In this document: positions 1 through 9,952 of the stretch, in pieces
Numbering within the stretch: the stretch's first letter is position 1
Layout of the letters: each line of letters opens with the position of its first letter
DNA from: Massospora cicadina
Lineage: Eukaryota > Entomophthoromycota > Entomophthoromycetes > Entomophthorales > Entomophthoraceae
Assembly (NCBI GenBank): GCA_022478985.1
Contig: JAKSZP010013605.1
Location: forward strand, 1-64,000
Direction: 5' to 3'
DNA length: 64,000 nt
The notes under the pieces: generated by a model
What the model saw: only the letters and a program-made list of their open reading frames with translations
Databases searched by the model: none
What the model was told of the DNA's origin: nothing
Translations under genes and position numbers: made by a program

Positions 1-735
1 GAGGATGAACTGAAGGTAAAATCCCATCAATCCTAGAAATACCTGAATATCCTGTAGATTTTGAGGGGCGGCAACTTTGAGAAGACTTCAACCTTGACTT
101 GCATGGGTTGAATTCCTTCTTAGGAAATGGAGTGACCAAGGAAATCCAATTTCCTTTGAAAGAAGGTGCACTTGGAGGGCTTCAACTTAATATTAGACTT
201 ACATAACCATTGAAACACCTCCTTCAAGTGATCATTATGTTCATTAAAGGTTTTTGAGAACACCGTGATGTCATCAAGATAAACGATGACACAAGTTAAC
301 TTAAGATCCTGCAAGATGTGATCCATTGCCCGCTGAAAAGAGGCATGTGCTTTGCACAACCCTTGGGGTAATCGTGTGGGTTGGAAGAGACCTTCACTAC
401 AGATAAGAGCGCATTTCTCCAGATCTTGAGGAGAAAGGTCAATTTTCCAATAGCCACTGGCCAAGTCCATGGCGGAGAAGAAGTTAGAGCCAGAGAGTTG
501 AGCCAAGGCGTCATCAATGCGAGGGATAGGATAGATATCCTTCTTAGTGATACTATTTAACCAACAGTACTTTATGACTATCCGACGACATCCTTTTTCT
601 TTTTAATTAGTAATAGGGGTGAAGACCAAGGGCTCTGCGAAGGAACAAGTAACCACACTTCCAATAACATCTGGAGTTCCATCATCATTTGTTGTTCCTT
701 CACTTTTGATCTATGTTAGGGTTTGGGCCTAATAA
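1..735 (-). pseudogene. Reverse transcriptase of element C, broken
   Basis: This is the RNA-dependent DNA polymerase domain of a Gypsy Pol polyprotein, which copies element RNA into cDNA in virus-like particles. The best open stretch (120-506) holds the catalytic block A region (SAMDLASGYWKIDL), the LPQGL block, the YLDD active-site box and the LDFLGH block, so the polymerase core is recognisable and both YLDD aspartates are present. The amino-terminal block with KK-DG-R and DYR--N is decayed at about 540-720 by stops. The carboxy-terminal end is cut by the window edge. It pairs with the protease relic upstream on the same strand. Not functional as it stands. Confidence 0.85.
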
Positions 736-815
736 GCTGGGCATCACCCACATCAATGGAGTGACACCAGACCTTCATGTGGCCGTAGTCAGTATTCAAT
801 TTGGAGAATATATCA

Positions 816-1600
816 CTATAGTCGTCTACAAAGCATGAACTTTTTCCAACTGCTCTGGGTTAGCTTATCCGAAATATGAACATTGGGCAAGGTACACACC
901 ATGTTGTCCATAGTTAAGCCCAAGTCCGACATAGAACCAATGGAGTGGATATATTTAATGTCTTCTACAGGGAGTAGGAAGCCTCGGCCAATCTCCTGGT
1001 ATCTCCGTATGATCATGCTTTTTCCAGTGAGCTTTCCCAGTAGAAGGGTAATAGGCATCTGGTAGGCTGGGTCTAGTATTTCAGGCAAGATACTAGGCTC
1101 CATGGGACTAACACCTTCAATACTTACGAGGTGCAACAAGCAATGATGTGGGATTTGAAGCGTGATCTTAGTGTTAACCACACTTTGTTCACCAGGCTTA
1201 ATCATGACCTCATCTGCAGCATAGGAAGGGATACCATCCCGAGCATCCACTAATCAGGTAATTTCTTTAGGTTACGCCCATAAGTGGATTAAGGCAAGAT
1301 TATAGCTGAAAAGGGGTATCTAATCAGGCAAGAGTATTCGTGCATGTTAGGCTCTTTATTGGATAAGACTAAAGGGAATTTGTAGTTGAGTAATGTTAGG
1401 ACCCCTTGTTTCAAGTTAATTATTTCCTCATACTCAATAATAAATTGAGTGCTGATGAGCATATCATATGCGTTGTTAATCAAAGCCACAGCAGGGGCTG
1501 ATAGGATAAGCTTCCCAATTCTAATGGGAAAGGAAGAGTATGCCCCAATAGCACGGGTATTGGTGGAACCAGAGGTTCCAAACTTTTGCGTGTACTCCAA
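816..1600 (-). pseudogene. Protease-RT spacer of element C Pol
   Basis: Two open stretches (816-1250 and 1289-1600) correspond to the segment between protease and reverse transcriptase. Equivalent segments occur at the same place in element A (5329-6202) and element G (55722-56250, 57947-58260). Shared landmarks are an ADEV-IKPGE block, LQIPHHCLLH, PITLLLG and SAPAV followed by YDMLI-TQF-IEYE. The last block resembles the end of retropepsin-like domains (hydrophobic strand plus LIGTQF). Its biochemical role is unknown apart from being part of Pol. The two stretches are in different frames, so the copy is broken. Confidence 0.7.
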
Positions 1601-2091
1601 GTCAGGCGCTAGCTTTTTTTATTAATAACTTAGAGGAGATCATGTTGACTGGGGAGCCAGTGTCCAATATGGCTAGTATTCGGACCTTTTGAATGACCAC
1701 TTCAACCTTAGTGAGCGTTCCTCCAAATTTAGGTGACAAAGCTTAGGCCTCCTTGATCCAGAAGGTGGAGGTTAGCTTTCTATCAGTCTCCAGGTATTTA
1801 TCCATGATGGATTCTATGGGATTAACCCGCTGAAGAGGGCGAATCAAGCCAGCTAAGATTTAGTCACCATTGCTGGCAGTGTCAAAAACTTTTGGACACC
1901 CTAGAATTAGGCTGAGGTACGTTTCCTCAGGTATGGTGGTCTTGTCTACTCCTCCAACGTTCAAAGAATCAGGTACTTCTACTTCCATAGGAGCTCCCAA
2001 TATATAATAATCAACGTCATCATAAGCCCCTTCAGATTCCTCCCCAAGAGTATTTGCAACAACAGGAAAGGTAGCGATGGAGGTAGGGGGT
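1601..2091 (-). pseudogene. Aspartic protease of element C, broken
   Basis: Retroviral-type aspartic proteases cut the Gag-Pol polyprotein and carry D-T/S-G. Reading the minus strand at about 1636-1675 gives ILAILDTGSPVN, the same active-site block as in element A, with the catalytic aspartate kept. Upstream sequence (1680-2091) matches the protein region before the protease in A. The reading frame has stops and the segment ends abruptly at 2091, where element A inserted. It resumes as gag sequence after 8267. Confidence 0.75.
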
Positions 2092-2096
2092 ATGGT
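2092..2096. repeat. Target site duplication of element A, left
   Basis: ATGGT directly precedes the LTR end TGTCAG at 2097 and is repeated at 8263-8267 directly after the other LTR end. Five bases is the usual duplication length for Gypsy integrases. The flanking sequences rejoin into continuous element C sequence. Confidence 0.85.
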
Positions 2097-2784
2097 TGTC
2101 AGAATCCATCAAGGGTTATGCTCGCTGGTGCTATATGCCGCTGGATCCCACAATGGAATATATAAAATAGAATAATAAACTCTTAAAAAACTAAGTTTAT
2201 TCTTTTTAGTTTTTATTTGCTGAGACAAATTAGAGAAAAACCCTTTTTTGATACTAGTATATCATATTTAAACTAGTTCCGATCCTTGGGGCCATGGGAA
2301 TTCAGGGCTAAAGCATTATAAAGCTGAGTCATCCAAATTAGGTAATATAGGCTTTTGGCATTTCAGATCGAGGATAAATATTTTGTGGCAAAACTGACTC
2401 ATGTGGTAATGATTTGATAAATTGTATCCAATCACCAGCAGTTAAAATCTTCTCACCTTGGGGGTGTTAAGATCTGAATGGTAATGATTTGTTAATTCGC
2501 ACCCAAAATTGATGGGTAAAATCTTCTCACCTCAGGGAAGAACAGACCCATGCGATAATGAACACCTCAAATTCAGCCAAGAAGTTGGATCAATCCTATT
2601 ATCAGTTCTTACCTTATTACGCCGATTTTGGGTATAAATCATATTTTCCCAATAGATAGGGTTCCACCAGGAGTCTGCCAAGGTCTTTTTACCGTTGGTA
2701 TTCATATCATTGATAACCACAATATTATTCAAAGATCAGACTCTAACATTCTTTTTCAAAAGTTAAGGAGGAGAATGTCCGACA
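2097..2784 (-). repeat. LTR of element A (3' LTR)
   Basis: 688 bp. On the plus strand it runs from TGTCAGAATCC to GTCCGACA, giving TG...CA ends. It matches 7576-8262 along its length with many scattered substitutions. The inner end lies beside a polypurine tract. It shares the block TTATGCTCGCTGGTGCTA and the CCGCTGGATCC block with the LTRs of C and G. Confidence 0.9.
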
Positions 2785-2796
2785 TTGCCCCCTCAA
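2785..2796 (-). other. Polypurine tract of element A
   Basis: Read on the minus strand, TTGAGGGGGCAA lies immediately before the 3' LTR. This is where plus-strand DNA synthesis is primed. Element G has the same tract with one change (TTGAGGGGGTGA, complement of 53168-53179). Confidence 0.75.
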
Positions 2797-2818
2797 GAAT
2801 GTTGGGAGGAGTGTAGGA

Positions 2819-3930
2819 TCATAGGAAATGGCCATGTACCCAGTTTATGGTAACTCCCATGGCTAATGATTTAATAGAGTATTTATTGCCTCTTTTGTAG
2901 CTGATGGAGAAAGGTACCTCCCAAATTGAGCCAAGCTTACCGCTTCTTTGGGTGATGTGGTTATGGTAGTATAACACCTTATCAGCCACTTGAAATGTAG
3001 GAAGGGGGGTGCGGAGCTCATTAGCAGCCTGCCCTTCTTTAGTCACTGTTTTGGCTAAGTTGGTCATAGCTTCAGCTTGGAGTTGAATAATTTGGTTAGC
3101 TAACCTTCGCATGGCTTTCTCAGGCTCCATACTAGAGAAGACATCTTTTAGCCAGAAGAGCAGGTATGCTTGGTTCCCTGCCATACAGAACTCGGAAAGG
3201 GGACATATTCAGAATCTGGTGATAACTAATCTGGTAGGCCATAAGGGCACTGGGTAAGAATTGATCCCAGTGAAACGGATTGGAAGAGGCCATTTTGCGG
3301 AGGATAGAAACTAAGGTTCCATTGGCTCTTTCCACTGCCACATTGGTAGATAGATTGTACGGAGCTGAAAAGAGTTGTTAGGCTCCCATGGAGGTAGCCA
3401 GGAGTTTGACTACTCTGGAGGTAAAATTCTTTCCATTATCACAGAGTAGTACTTGGGGGCAGCCATGCTGAGCGAAAATGTGTTGATGTATAAAAGTGGC
3501 AGTTGCCTTGGCTGTTTGGGCAGGAAGCGCCACAGCTTCATCCCACTTAGTGAAGTGGTCGATGGCTACTAGGATAGAATGATTGCCACTGGTAGACTGT
3601 GGAAGGGGACCTACGACATCCAAACTAATAGTGTGAAAAGGTTGTTGCGGGGTAGTTGGTTGATACTGGTATCTAGTATTGAAACTGGATTGTTTCTTGC
3701 ACGTAAGGCAGGCTTCCAAGACATCAACTAGAGCTTCCATCATTCCATTCCAATAGTATCGATCCTTAAGCTACTCATAAGTTTTCTTTGCCCCTACATG
3801 GCCTAAAATGGAGTGAGCTTTGAGGATGGCAGGTACGCGTTCTGAGGGCTGGAGGTAAGGCAGCCACTTCGCCCCCACCCGCTTATAGAACTTCCCATTT
3901 TCCGCTTTGGTGGTGCGTGAGTGGCGGGCT
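2819..3930 (-). pseudogene. Integrase of element A, broken
   Basis: Integrase inserts the cDNA into the genome. The stretch 3378-3743 holds the catalytic core start: CLTCKK (end of the zinc-binding HHCC region), TISLDVVGPLP with the first catalytic Asp, AIDHFTKW, and LLCDNGKNF with the second Asp. The stretch 3132-3341 supplies the block with the catalytic Glu (VERANGTL). The stretch 2819-3184 is the carboxy-terminal domain, with FQVADKVLYY and a GPY/F-like GKLGSIWEVPF. No chromodomain follows. The parts lie in different frames with stops between them. Followed directly by the polypurine tract. Confidence 0.85.
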
Positions 3931-3939
3931 AACATCTTC

Positions 3940-3989
3940 TAAACCGTATCATCTTTTTTTAGTACTAGATGGTTAAACCGTATCATCTT
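3940..3989 (-). repeat. Ultra-short A-tailed insertion with 16-bp duplication (site 1)
   Basis: The 16-bp sequence TAAACCGTATCATCTT occurs at 3940-3955 and again at 3974-3989. Between them are 18 bp (3956-3973) which on the minus strand read ACCATCTAGTACTAAAAA. The corresponding place in element G (about 54300-54330) has no such sequence. The same unit occurs at four other places in the window. It interrupts element A between RNase H and integrase, so it is younger than A. Confidence 0.85.
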
Positions 3990-4530
3990 CATCCTCCCAT
4001 TCATTGGGAGTCATTAGTAGATTATGCAACCTTTCTGCCTCACTATTATCCAAATGGAGGACTGTAAGACGAGACAACACATCCACATTTATATAACGAG
4101 TTCTGGCACAATGTTCAATTTTAATAGCATAAGGCTGGAGCTTTAGAGCCCAGCGAGCTAACCGCCCAGTAGGGTCCTTCATATTTTTAGCCCCTTCAAT
4201 GAAGCGTGGTCAGTAACTACAGTAGAGGTGGTACCATAGAGGAAAGGGCGGTAGTGCTTTACAGCCAACAAAAAAGCCCGGCACTCCTTTTCTGTTACAC
4301 TGTAGTTGCGTTCAGGCTTTGAAAGCATCATACTGAAATAAGATACCGGATGATCAATACCATTTTCATCTAATGGTCCTAAGATGGCCCCAAAGCGTAG
4401 TCCGAGGCGTCCATAAACAGGATAAAGGGTTTTTTGTAATCTGGGTGCTGTAGGATAGGGCGTCGTTAAAGTAGCTGCTTCAGGGTCTCAAAAGCGGCTT
4501 TTTGTTCAGCGCCCCATTGGAAAGGGATAT
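3975..4530 (-). pseudogene. RNase H domain of element A, broken
   Basis: RNase H removes the RNA strand after first-strand synthesis. The minus strand reads through FMDASDYALGAIL (Asp of the DAS motif), a VSYFS-MLSKPERNYSVTEKEC block (catalytic Glu) and a TDHASLK block, and then the open stretch 3973-4182 with GRLARWALKLQPY and the N-DVLSR block. These are the usual Gypsy RNase H motifs in order. A stop lies at about 4180 and frameshifts occur. It follows the RT and precedes integrase. Confidence 0.8.
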
Positions 4531-4535
4531 CTTCT

Positions 4536-5326
4536 TCAGTAAGCGAACAAGGGGCTCAATGAGTTGTGAGAACTATGGGAGGACTGATGGTAATACCCCA
4601 TCATCCCTAGAAACATCTGTATATCCCGCAAATTCTTAGGAGGAGGCATATTTGCAATGGCTCCAACCTTGTTCTGTAGTGGTTGGATTCCTTTTTGTGA
4701 AATGGTGTGCCCAAGGAAATCCAATTTTCGCTGATAGAAGGTGCACTTTAATGGTTTCAGCTTGATATTTGACTTACATAGCCTTCCAAACACCTCCTTC
4801 AAGTGATCCAGGTGGTCGTTGAAGGTTTTGAGAACACAGTAATATCGTCGAGATAAACAATAATGCAGGTTAGCTTTAAGTCTTGCAAGATGTGATCCAT
4901 CGCATGCTGGAAAGAGGCAGGTGCGTTGCACAACCCTTGGGGTAATCGCGTGGGTTGGAAAAGACCTTCACTGCATATCAAAGCGCATTTCTCCTGATCC
5001 TGTAAAGAAAGGTCCATTTTCCAATAGCCACTGGCCAAGTCCATGGCTGAGAAGAAATTCGAGCTTGGTAGTTGGGCCAGAGCATCATCGATGTGAGGGA
5101 TAGGATAGCTATCCTTCTTTGTGAGGTTATTTAGCTTGCGGTAGTCCATGACTACCCGGTGACCTCCATCTTTCTTTTTAATTAATAACAGTGGGGAAGA
5201 CCAAGGGCTTTGAGAGGGAACTAGTAACCCCGCATCCATTAACTGTGTGAGTTCCGTCCTCATATGCTGTTCCTCCACCTTTGACTTGCAATATGGTTTT
5301 GACCGAATGGGATGGGCATCACCCAC
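4536..5326 (-). pseudogene. Reverse transcriptase of element A, one frameshift
   Basis: The open stretch 4799-5326 covers nearly all polymerase blocks: PYCKSKVEEQ, PWSSPLLLIKKKDGG-R--MDYRKLN, SAMDLASGYWKMDL (catalytic Asp), LPQGLCNAPASFQ and YLDD (two catalytic Asp). A frameshift near 4820 moves the frame into 4536-4931, which continues with LKEVFGRLCKSNIKL and KLDFLGHTIS plus the thumb block with MFLGMMGYY. Apart from this the catalytic residues look intact, which makes it the best preserved Gypsy RT here. Orthologous segments in C (1-735) and G (55175-55680) are more decayed. Confidence 0.88.
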
Positions 5327-5328
5327 AT

Positions 5329-6202
5329 CTATGGAGTGGCACCAGCCTTTATGTGGCCATAGTCATGAGCTGACTTGGAGAATATGTCACTATAGTCATT
5401 AAGGAAATTATGAACTTTCTCCAGCTCATCTGGGGTCAGCTCATCTGAAATATGGACGTTTGGTAAGGTACACGCCAGGTGGTCTGAGGGTAAACCCAAA
5501 TCTGCCATTGACCCTATGGAATGGATTTGTTCAACGTCCTCCAAAGGGATTAAAAATCCTCAGCCAACCTCTTAATGTTTCTGTATTATCATGTCCTTTG
5601 CGGTGAGGTTTCCCAACAGTAGAGTAATAGGTCGCTGATAGGCTGAGTCTAGTAGCCCAGGTAATACACGAGGCTCTAAAGGACTAAGGCCCTCAACACT
5701 TACGAGGTGCAACAAACAGTGGTGTGGGATTTGGAGCATAATTTTCGTGTCAACCACTCGTTGTTCACCCGGCTTAATCACCACCTCATCTGCCACATAA
5801 AATGGAATACCATTGCTAGCCTCCACTGAATCGGGCAATTTCTTAGTGTTGTACCAGAGGTTACATAATGTTAAAGCAAAGTGGAAAAGGGTATTCAACC
5901 AGGCAGGTGTAGTCATTCTTGATGAGTTCTTTGTTGGATAAGACTAACGGAACTTCATAGTTCAATAAAGATAGGAACCCTTGCTTCATGTTGATGATGC
6001 CTTCATACTCGATCATAAACTGAGTACCTATGAGCATATCATAGGAGTTATTATCTAAAGTCACAGCGGGGGCTGATAGGATAAGCTTCCCAACATGAAT
6101 GGGAAGAGAGGAGTAAGCGCCAAGGGCGCGTGTATTGTTTGGGCCCACATTTCCAAACTTATTGGTATAATCCAAGTCAGGCATCAGTTTAATCTTTTTC
6201 AT
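5329..6202 (-). pseudogene. Protease-RT spacer of element A Pol
   Basis: Three open stretches (5329-5544, 5572-5916, 5861-6202) in different frames cover the segment joining protease to RT. Blocks shared with C and G are NGIPFYVADEVVIKPGEQ, LQIPHHCLLHLVSVEG, PITLLLGNLT, and LILSAPAV followed by YDMLIGTQFMIEYE. The last block looks like the second half of a retropepsin-like fold that follows the DTGSP block at 6206-6577. Function is inferred from position only. Confidence 0.7.
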
Positions 6203-6205
6203 CAG

Positions 6206-6577
6206 TTAAGATAAGATTACATTCACTGGGGAACCTGTATCCAGGATAGCCATCACTTGAACTTTGTGAACAACTACTTCAACCTTGGTAAGTGTGTTTC
6301 CAAAGTTGGCCGACAGCGCTAAGACCTCCTTAAGATGAAAAGTGGATGTTAATTTGCGTGCGGTCTCAGGGTGAGTCTCTAGAATAGACTGCATGGTATG
6401 CCCTCGCTGTAAAGGGCGAATTAAGCTCGATAGGAGCTGATCAGCGTCACTGGCTGTGTCAATAATTGCCATACAACCTATAACTTGGCGGAGGTAAGTA
6501 TCCTCAGGTATGGTGGTTTCATACAATCCTTTGGCGTTTAGGCGATCAGGGACCTCCACTTCCGCGGGAGCTCTCAA
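6206..6577 (-). pseudogene. Aspartic protease region of element A
   Basis: This 123-residue open stretch ends in VMAILDTGSPVN, the D-T-G active site of retropepsin-like proteases that mature Gag-Pol. The catalytic Asp is intact. It overlaps the end of the preceding gag-side stretch (6574-6888) by a few bases in another frame and is followed by the spacer at 6202. It could belong to a Gag-Pro-Pol polyprotein made by frameshifting, but decay of this copy makes that uncertain. The matching Asp is changed to Tyr in element G and the motif is altered in E. Confidence 0.75.
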
Positions 6578-7535
6578 TAAGTAGTTCCCAACATCATTGT
6601 AACCCCCTCAGAGTCGGCCTCAGGGGTATTCTCAACCATGGGCAAGGTTGCAATTGAAGTGGGGGAGACAGCCAAGAAAGGTGGGGTAATTAGCTTCGCT
6701 TTAACCGGCATTTTCACAACCCCAGTAGTTCTGGAGGAAATACCCTTAGGGCGCGCACCTATTGGCTGAACTGAAGGGGAAACCACAGAAGGGATCTCTG
6801 CTTTGCATGAATGAAAGATGTTCATTTTGAGTTTCACCGAAGAAGCAGGTTTGGCAGGGAGAATAGGCACAGGTGGCCTCACTTTCAACAGTTCAACAGG
6901 CCGCAGCTCACTTAAGGAATATGGGCGACGTCTAACAAAGTCATTTTTATATCACGGAAGGTTGTAGAGTGGCGTTTCACTGATATGATATGCCTGGCGA
7001 GAGAGGGTTGTGAAGCTAACCCTGTTAATATGATGGTGATAACATCATCCAGGGTAAGCAGGTTAGATGTAGCCAGCCTTTGAGCAGTGAGATATAAACG
7101 CTCAGCAAAACTAACGAGGGTTTCACCCTCATACATGGTAAGGCGCATGAAAGCCTGTTTTTACCTGTATAAACTCTGCTTGGATCCAAATTCAGCCAAG
7201 AGGGCCTTCTTAACATCGGGCCAGGTGTGCTGAGGATCCAGGTGAGGAACGATCAACTCTTGGGCTTTACGGCTTAAGCAGGGAAGAATGTACTGACCTT
7301 TATGTTTATCAGTGGCGCCATCCATCGCAGCTTAATAAACGTACAAAAAGGAAGCAATGCTCCCTTCACCCGGGGTATATCTGTCCTTGATAGGTAGTTT
7401 GAACGGCCACTGCTCTAGCTTTTTGAGATGGGAGAAAGAGCTGGCTATTTGCTTTTCAAGAGCAACTATTCGTGATTCAGTTAAAGAAGAACCAGAAGAG
7501 CTGTTCACGTTTACAGCCTCCATGTTAGTAACCAC
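6574..7535 (-). pseudogene. Gag of element A, broken
   Basis: The candidate start is the Met codon at 7535, 40 bp inside the primer-binding site, and begins a stretch with NVNSSSGSSLTESRIVALEK followed by a short coiled-coil-like helix. Further stretches (7025-7216, 6912-7148) contain YTGKNRLSCAL and RLTMYEGETLVSFAERLYLTAQRLA, typical of the helical Gag core (retrotransposon gag family) that forms the particle shell. The last part (6574-6888) is a basic, proline-rich linker. I see no clear zinc knuckle. Frames are broken. The same order is seen in C (8400-9105) and G (58735-59565). Confidence 0.7.
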
Positions 7536-7554
7536 AGTTTAATGCACAGGCGTG

Positions 7555-7572
7555 CCCTTGTAGTGAGCACCA
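7555..7572 (-). other. Primer-binding site of element A
   Basis: The complement reads TGGTGCTCACTACAAGGG, three bases from the LTR end, where a tRNA 3' end (CCA) would prime minus-strand DNA synthesis. Nearly the same 18 bases occur at the same position in elements C, E, F and G. Confidence 0.75.
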
Positions 7573-7575
7573 AAT

Positions 7576-8262
7576 TATCAGAATCAAGAAAGGGTTATGC
7601 TCGCTGGTGCTATGTGCCGCTGGATCCCACAATGGAATATATAAAATAGAACAATAAACTCTCAAGAAACTAAGTTTATTCTTTTTATTTTTTATATGTG
7701 TGAGGCAAACTAGAGAAAAGCCCTTTTTTGATACTAGTATATCATATTTAAACTAGTTCTAATCCTCGGGGCCATGGGAATTTGGGGCTAAAGTATTATA
7801 AAGCTTAGTTATCCAAATTAGGTAAATATCGGCTTTCGGCCTATCAGATCAAGGATATATAATTTGTGGCAAAACTGACCCGTGTGGTATTAATTTGATA
7901 AATTGTATCCAATAATCAGCGGGTAAAATCTTCACTTTGGGGGTGTTCAGATCTGAGTGGTAATAATTTGTTAATTCACACCCAATCATTGACAGGTAAA
8001 ATATTCTCACCTTGGGGAAGAACAGACCTGTGCAATAATGAACACCTCTAATTTGGCTGAGAAGTTGGAGCAATCCTATTATCAGTTCTTACCTTATTAC
8101 GCTGGTTTTGGGTATAAATCATATTTTCCCAATAGATAGGGTTCCACCAAGAATCTTTCAAGGTCTTTTCGCCGTTGATATTCATATCATTGATAACCAC
8201 AATTTTATTCAAAGATCAGACTCCAACATTCTTTTTCAAAAGTTGAAAAAGAATGTCTGAAA
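7576..8262 (-). repeat. LTR of element A (5' LTR)
   Basis: 687 bp. It matches 2097-2784 throughout. The terminal TG is TA here (TATCAGAATC) and the other end reads GTCTGAAA, so both termini have mutated. Directly followed by the ATGGT duplication. Confidence 0.88.
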
Positions 8263-8267
8263 ATGGT
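8263..8267. repeat. Target site duplication of element A, right
   Basis: ATGGT, identical to 2092-2096. From 8268 element C resumes. Confidence 0.85.
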
Positions 8268-8399
8268 TATAGAGGATTGGGTAGCCTTGGAAGAAGCATT
8301 TTCCATCTTGGCTGGAAGGCACAGAGGCATTAGTGAGCTGAAGCTAATGTATGGTTGTTACAACCTTACAGGGATTCGATTCAAAAAAAGGAGAGATAA

Positions 8400-9105
8400 C
8401 CATTTTAAGTCACTTTGAGGGAGCAGGTTGAGTAGGGAAGATAGGCACAGGTGGCCTCACTTCCAATTGCTCAACAGGCGAATACTCCTCGATGGTTAGA
8501 TCCAAGGTTGTCACTTCAGCTTAATGTGGTGTGAAACATACATGGAGTTCAGCCACATTAACAAAGCTTCCTTAATGTCTCGGATATTTGTAAAGTATCA
8601 TTTCACTGAAATGATATGTCAGGCTAGAGAGGGCTGAGAGGCTAGCCCAGTTAACAGGGCGGCAATAGCATCATCAATGGTAAGCATTTATGAGGTTGAC
8701 AACCTTTTCTCAGCAAGGTAAAAGCGTCCAGCAAAGGCAATGGTTGATTCACCTTCATATATGCTAAGGCGCATAAAGGCCTATTTTTCCCTGTGTAGAC
8801 TTTGATTTGATCCGAATTCATCTAGAAGAGCCTCCTTCACCTCTGACCAGGTGTAACCAGGGTTCAGGTTGGGTACTATCATCTCTTGTGCTAATCAGCT
8901 TAAACAAGGAAGGATGTGACGAACTTTTTTCTTGTCAGTTGTACCATCCATGGCAGCTTTATAGACGTAAAAAAAGGTAATAATGCTTCCTTCACCAGGG
9001 TTGTATTTGTCCTTAAGGGGAGTTTGTAAGGCGCTACTCAAGATCCTCAAGGCGGGACAAAGCGCTTGCCAGTTGCTTTTCAAGAGCAACTATTCTTGAA
9101 GTACA
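8400..9105 (-). pseudogene. Gag of element C, broken
   Basis: The minus strand matches Gag of elements A and G: the linker, the SFAER-like helical core at about 8690-8790, and near the amino end the TPLKDKYNPGEGSIITFFYVY block (within 8895-9089), which corresponds to KDRYTPGEGSIASFLYVY of A. Several stops and frameshifts break it. The N-terminal end lies next to the primer-binding site. Confidence 0.7.
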
Positions 9106-9110
9106 GGTGT

Positions 9111-9128
9111 CCCCTGTAGTGAGCACCA
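9111..9128 (-). other. Primer-binding site of element C
   Basis: The complement reads TGGTGCTCACTACAGGGG, three bases inside the 5' LTR. It differs from element A only in the last few bases. Confidence 0.75.
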
Positions 9129-9131
9129 TCC

Positions 9132-9874
9132 TATAGCAATCCAGCTTAGTTATGCTCTCTTGGTGCTACGCCGCTGGATCTACAAAGGATTTTAATAAAT
9201 TAAAATTTGAAAGCTATAAAAATGGATTTTTTTTTTTTTAATAAGAATGCAGGGGTAAGAATGAAAACTGATCCCTTTCCAATTTTCAACAATTAGTATT
9301 TATACTATTTTCGAAGGTCAGAGGGAATTTGAGGATAGGTTTGGAATAGCTTCAATGCTTTCCAAAAATAGGTAATTTGGGTGTTGATCTTATCAGATCT
9401 TAGAGAAAGTTAGTTAATTTTGGTAAAATGGACGTTGGGGTTTTGGGGCAGAATATATCCATGCGGCAAAGTTTGCTGTATCACAATCAATCAACACTCA
9501 ATAAATTATTCTCACCTTGGGGGCCCACCGCCACGCTTATAAAAGGGGGTGGCCCCCGCGCAGGTGTGGTGAAGGATTTGATGCTGGTTGGGGGAGTACC
9601 TTCCGCTGGTTTCCCTGAAGTCTGTCATGCAATTGGTGAAATCTGATCATTTGATTCTACTGAAAGTGCCATGTGAGTTTTTGAACTGGTGTTACCCTGG
9701 TTTATGGGGTTTGACTGAGAATTGGCCAGGATCTTTTGGCCAATCTTGTCGACATCTCTATTAAAATTACTCTTAATAGCATCAGAAAATTGCAAATGGC
9801 CGACATTTCCCTTTTTCAGTGGAACTTGACCTAAGACATTCTTATTTTTAAGCTGCAAAGGCAAATTTCCGACA
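9132..9874 (-). repeat. 5' LTR of element C
   Basis: 743 bp. It is closest to the LTRs of element G (52405-53167, 59599-60358): shared blocks include the GAGGGTCAGAGGGAATT block, the CAGAATATATCCATGCGG/CAGAATGTACCCATGCAG region and the end TTTCCGACA/TGTCCGACA. C and G therefore belong to one subfamily, with A a sister. Its partner LTR lies outside the window. Confidence 0.8.
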
Positions 9875-9947
9875 ATCACTCACCTGTCAGATTAGTTCAT
9901 TTGTAACGGTGGTAGAATGTGCCTTTTAAAGTGTCAGCAGGAAGATT

Positions 9948-9952
9948 GTGGG
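9948..9952. repeat. Target site duplication of element D, left
   Basis: GTGGG directly precedes the LTR start TGTAAGTC and is repeated at 32838-32842 after the LTR end CTGACA. The repeats are nearly 23 kb apart because of nested LINEs. The 78 bp between elements C and D hold nothing I recognise. Confidence 0.75.

Larger units (their letters stand above)
1..2091 (-). mobile_element. Ty3/Gypsy element C, pol part
   Basis: This is the left piece of a minus-strand Gypsy element. It reads from protease (about 1640) through a spacer to reverse transcriptase, and its integrase and 3' LTR lie beyond the window start. The gag part and 5' LTR are at 8268-9874. The two pieces are separated by element A, which sits between two ATGGT direct repeats. 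The order matches elements A and G segment by segment. Stops and frameshifts leave no long open frame. Confidence 0.85.
2097..8262 (-). mobile_element. Ty3/Gypsy element A, full length, nested in C
   Basis: This is a complete LTR retrotransposon of 6166 bp on the minus strand: LTR (7576-8262), PBS, gag, protease, spacer, reverse transcriptase, RNase H, integrase, polypurine tract, LTR (2097-2784). A 5-bp ATGGT duplication flanks it. The protease-RT-RNaseH-integrase order is the Ty3/Gypsy order. I see no chromodomain at the end of integrase. It is the best preserved Gypsy copy here, but pol has frameshifts and stops, and an 18-bp insertion at 3956-3973 interrupts it. Confidence 0.9.
8268..9874 (-). 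mobile_element. Element C, gag part and 5' LTR
   Basis: This continues element C after the nested element A. It contains a gag relic (8400-9105), a primer-binding site and a 743-bp 5' LTR. Sequence from 8400 aligns by eye with gag of element A from about 6840 on (GAAGCAGGTT/GGAGCAGGTT and the following GGCACAGGTGGCCTCAC). This places the break in C exactly where the left part stops. Confidence 0.85.

Noticed and set aside
8360..8400. GGGATTCGATTC as a tRNA T-arm
   Set aside because: No acceptor, D or anticodon stem can be drawn around it; it is gag sequence of element C.
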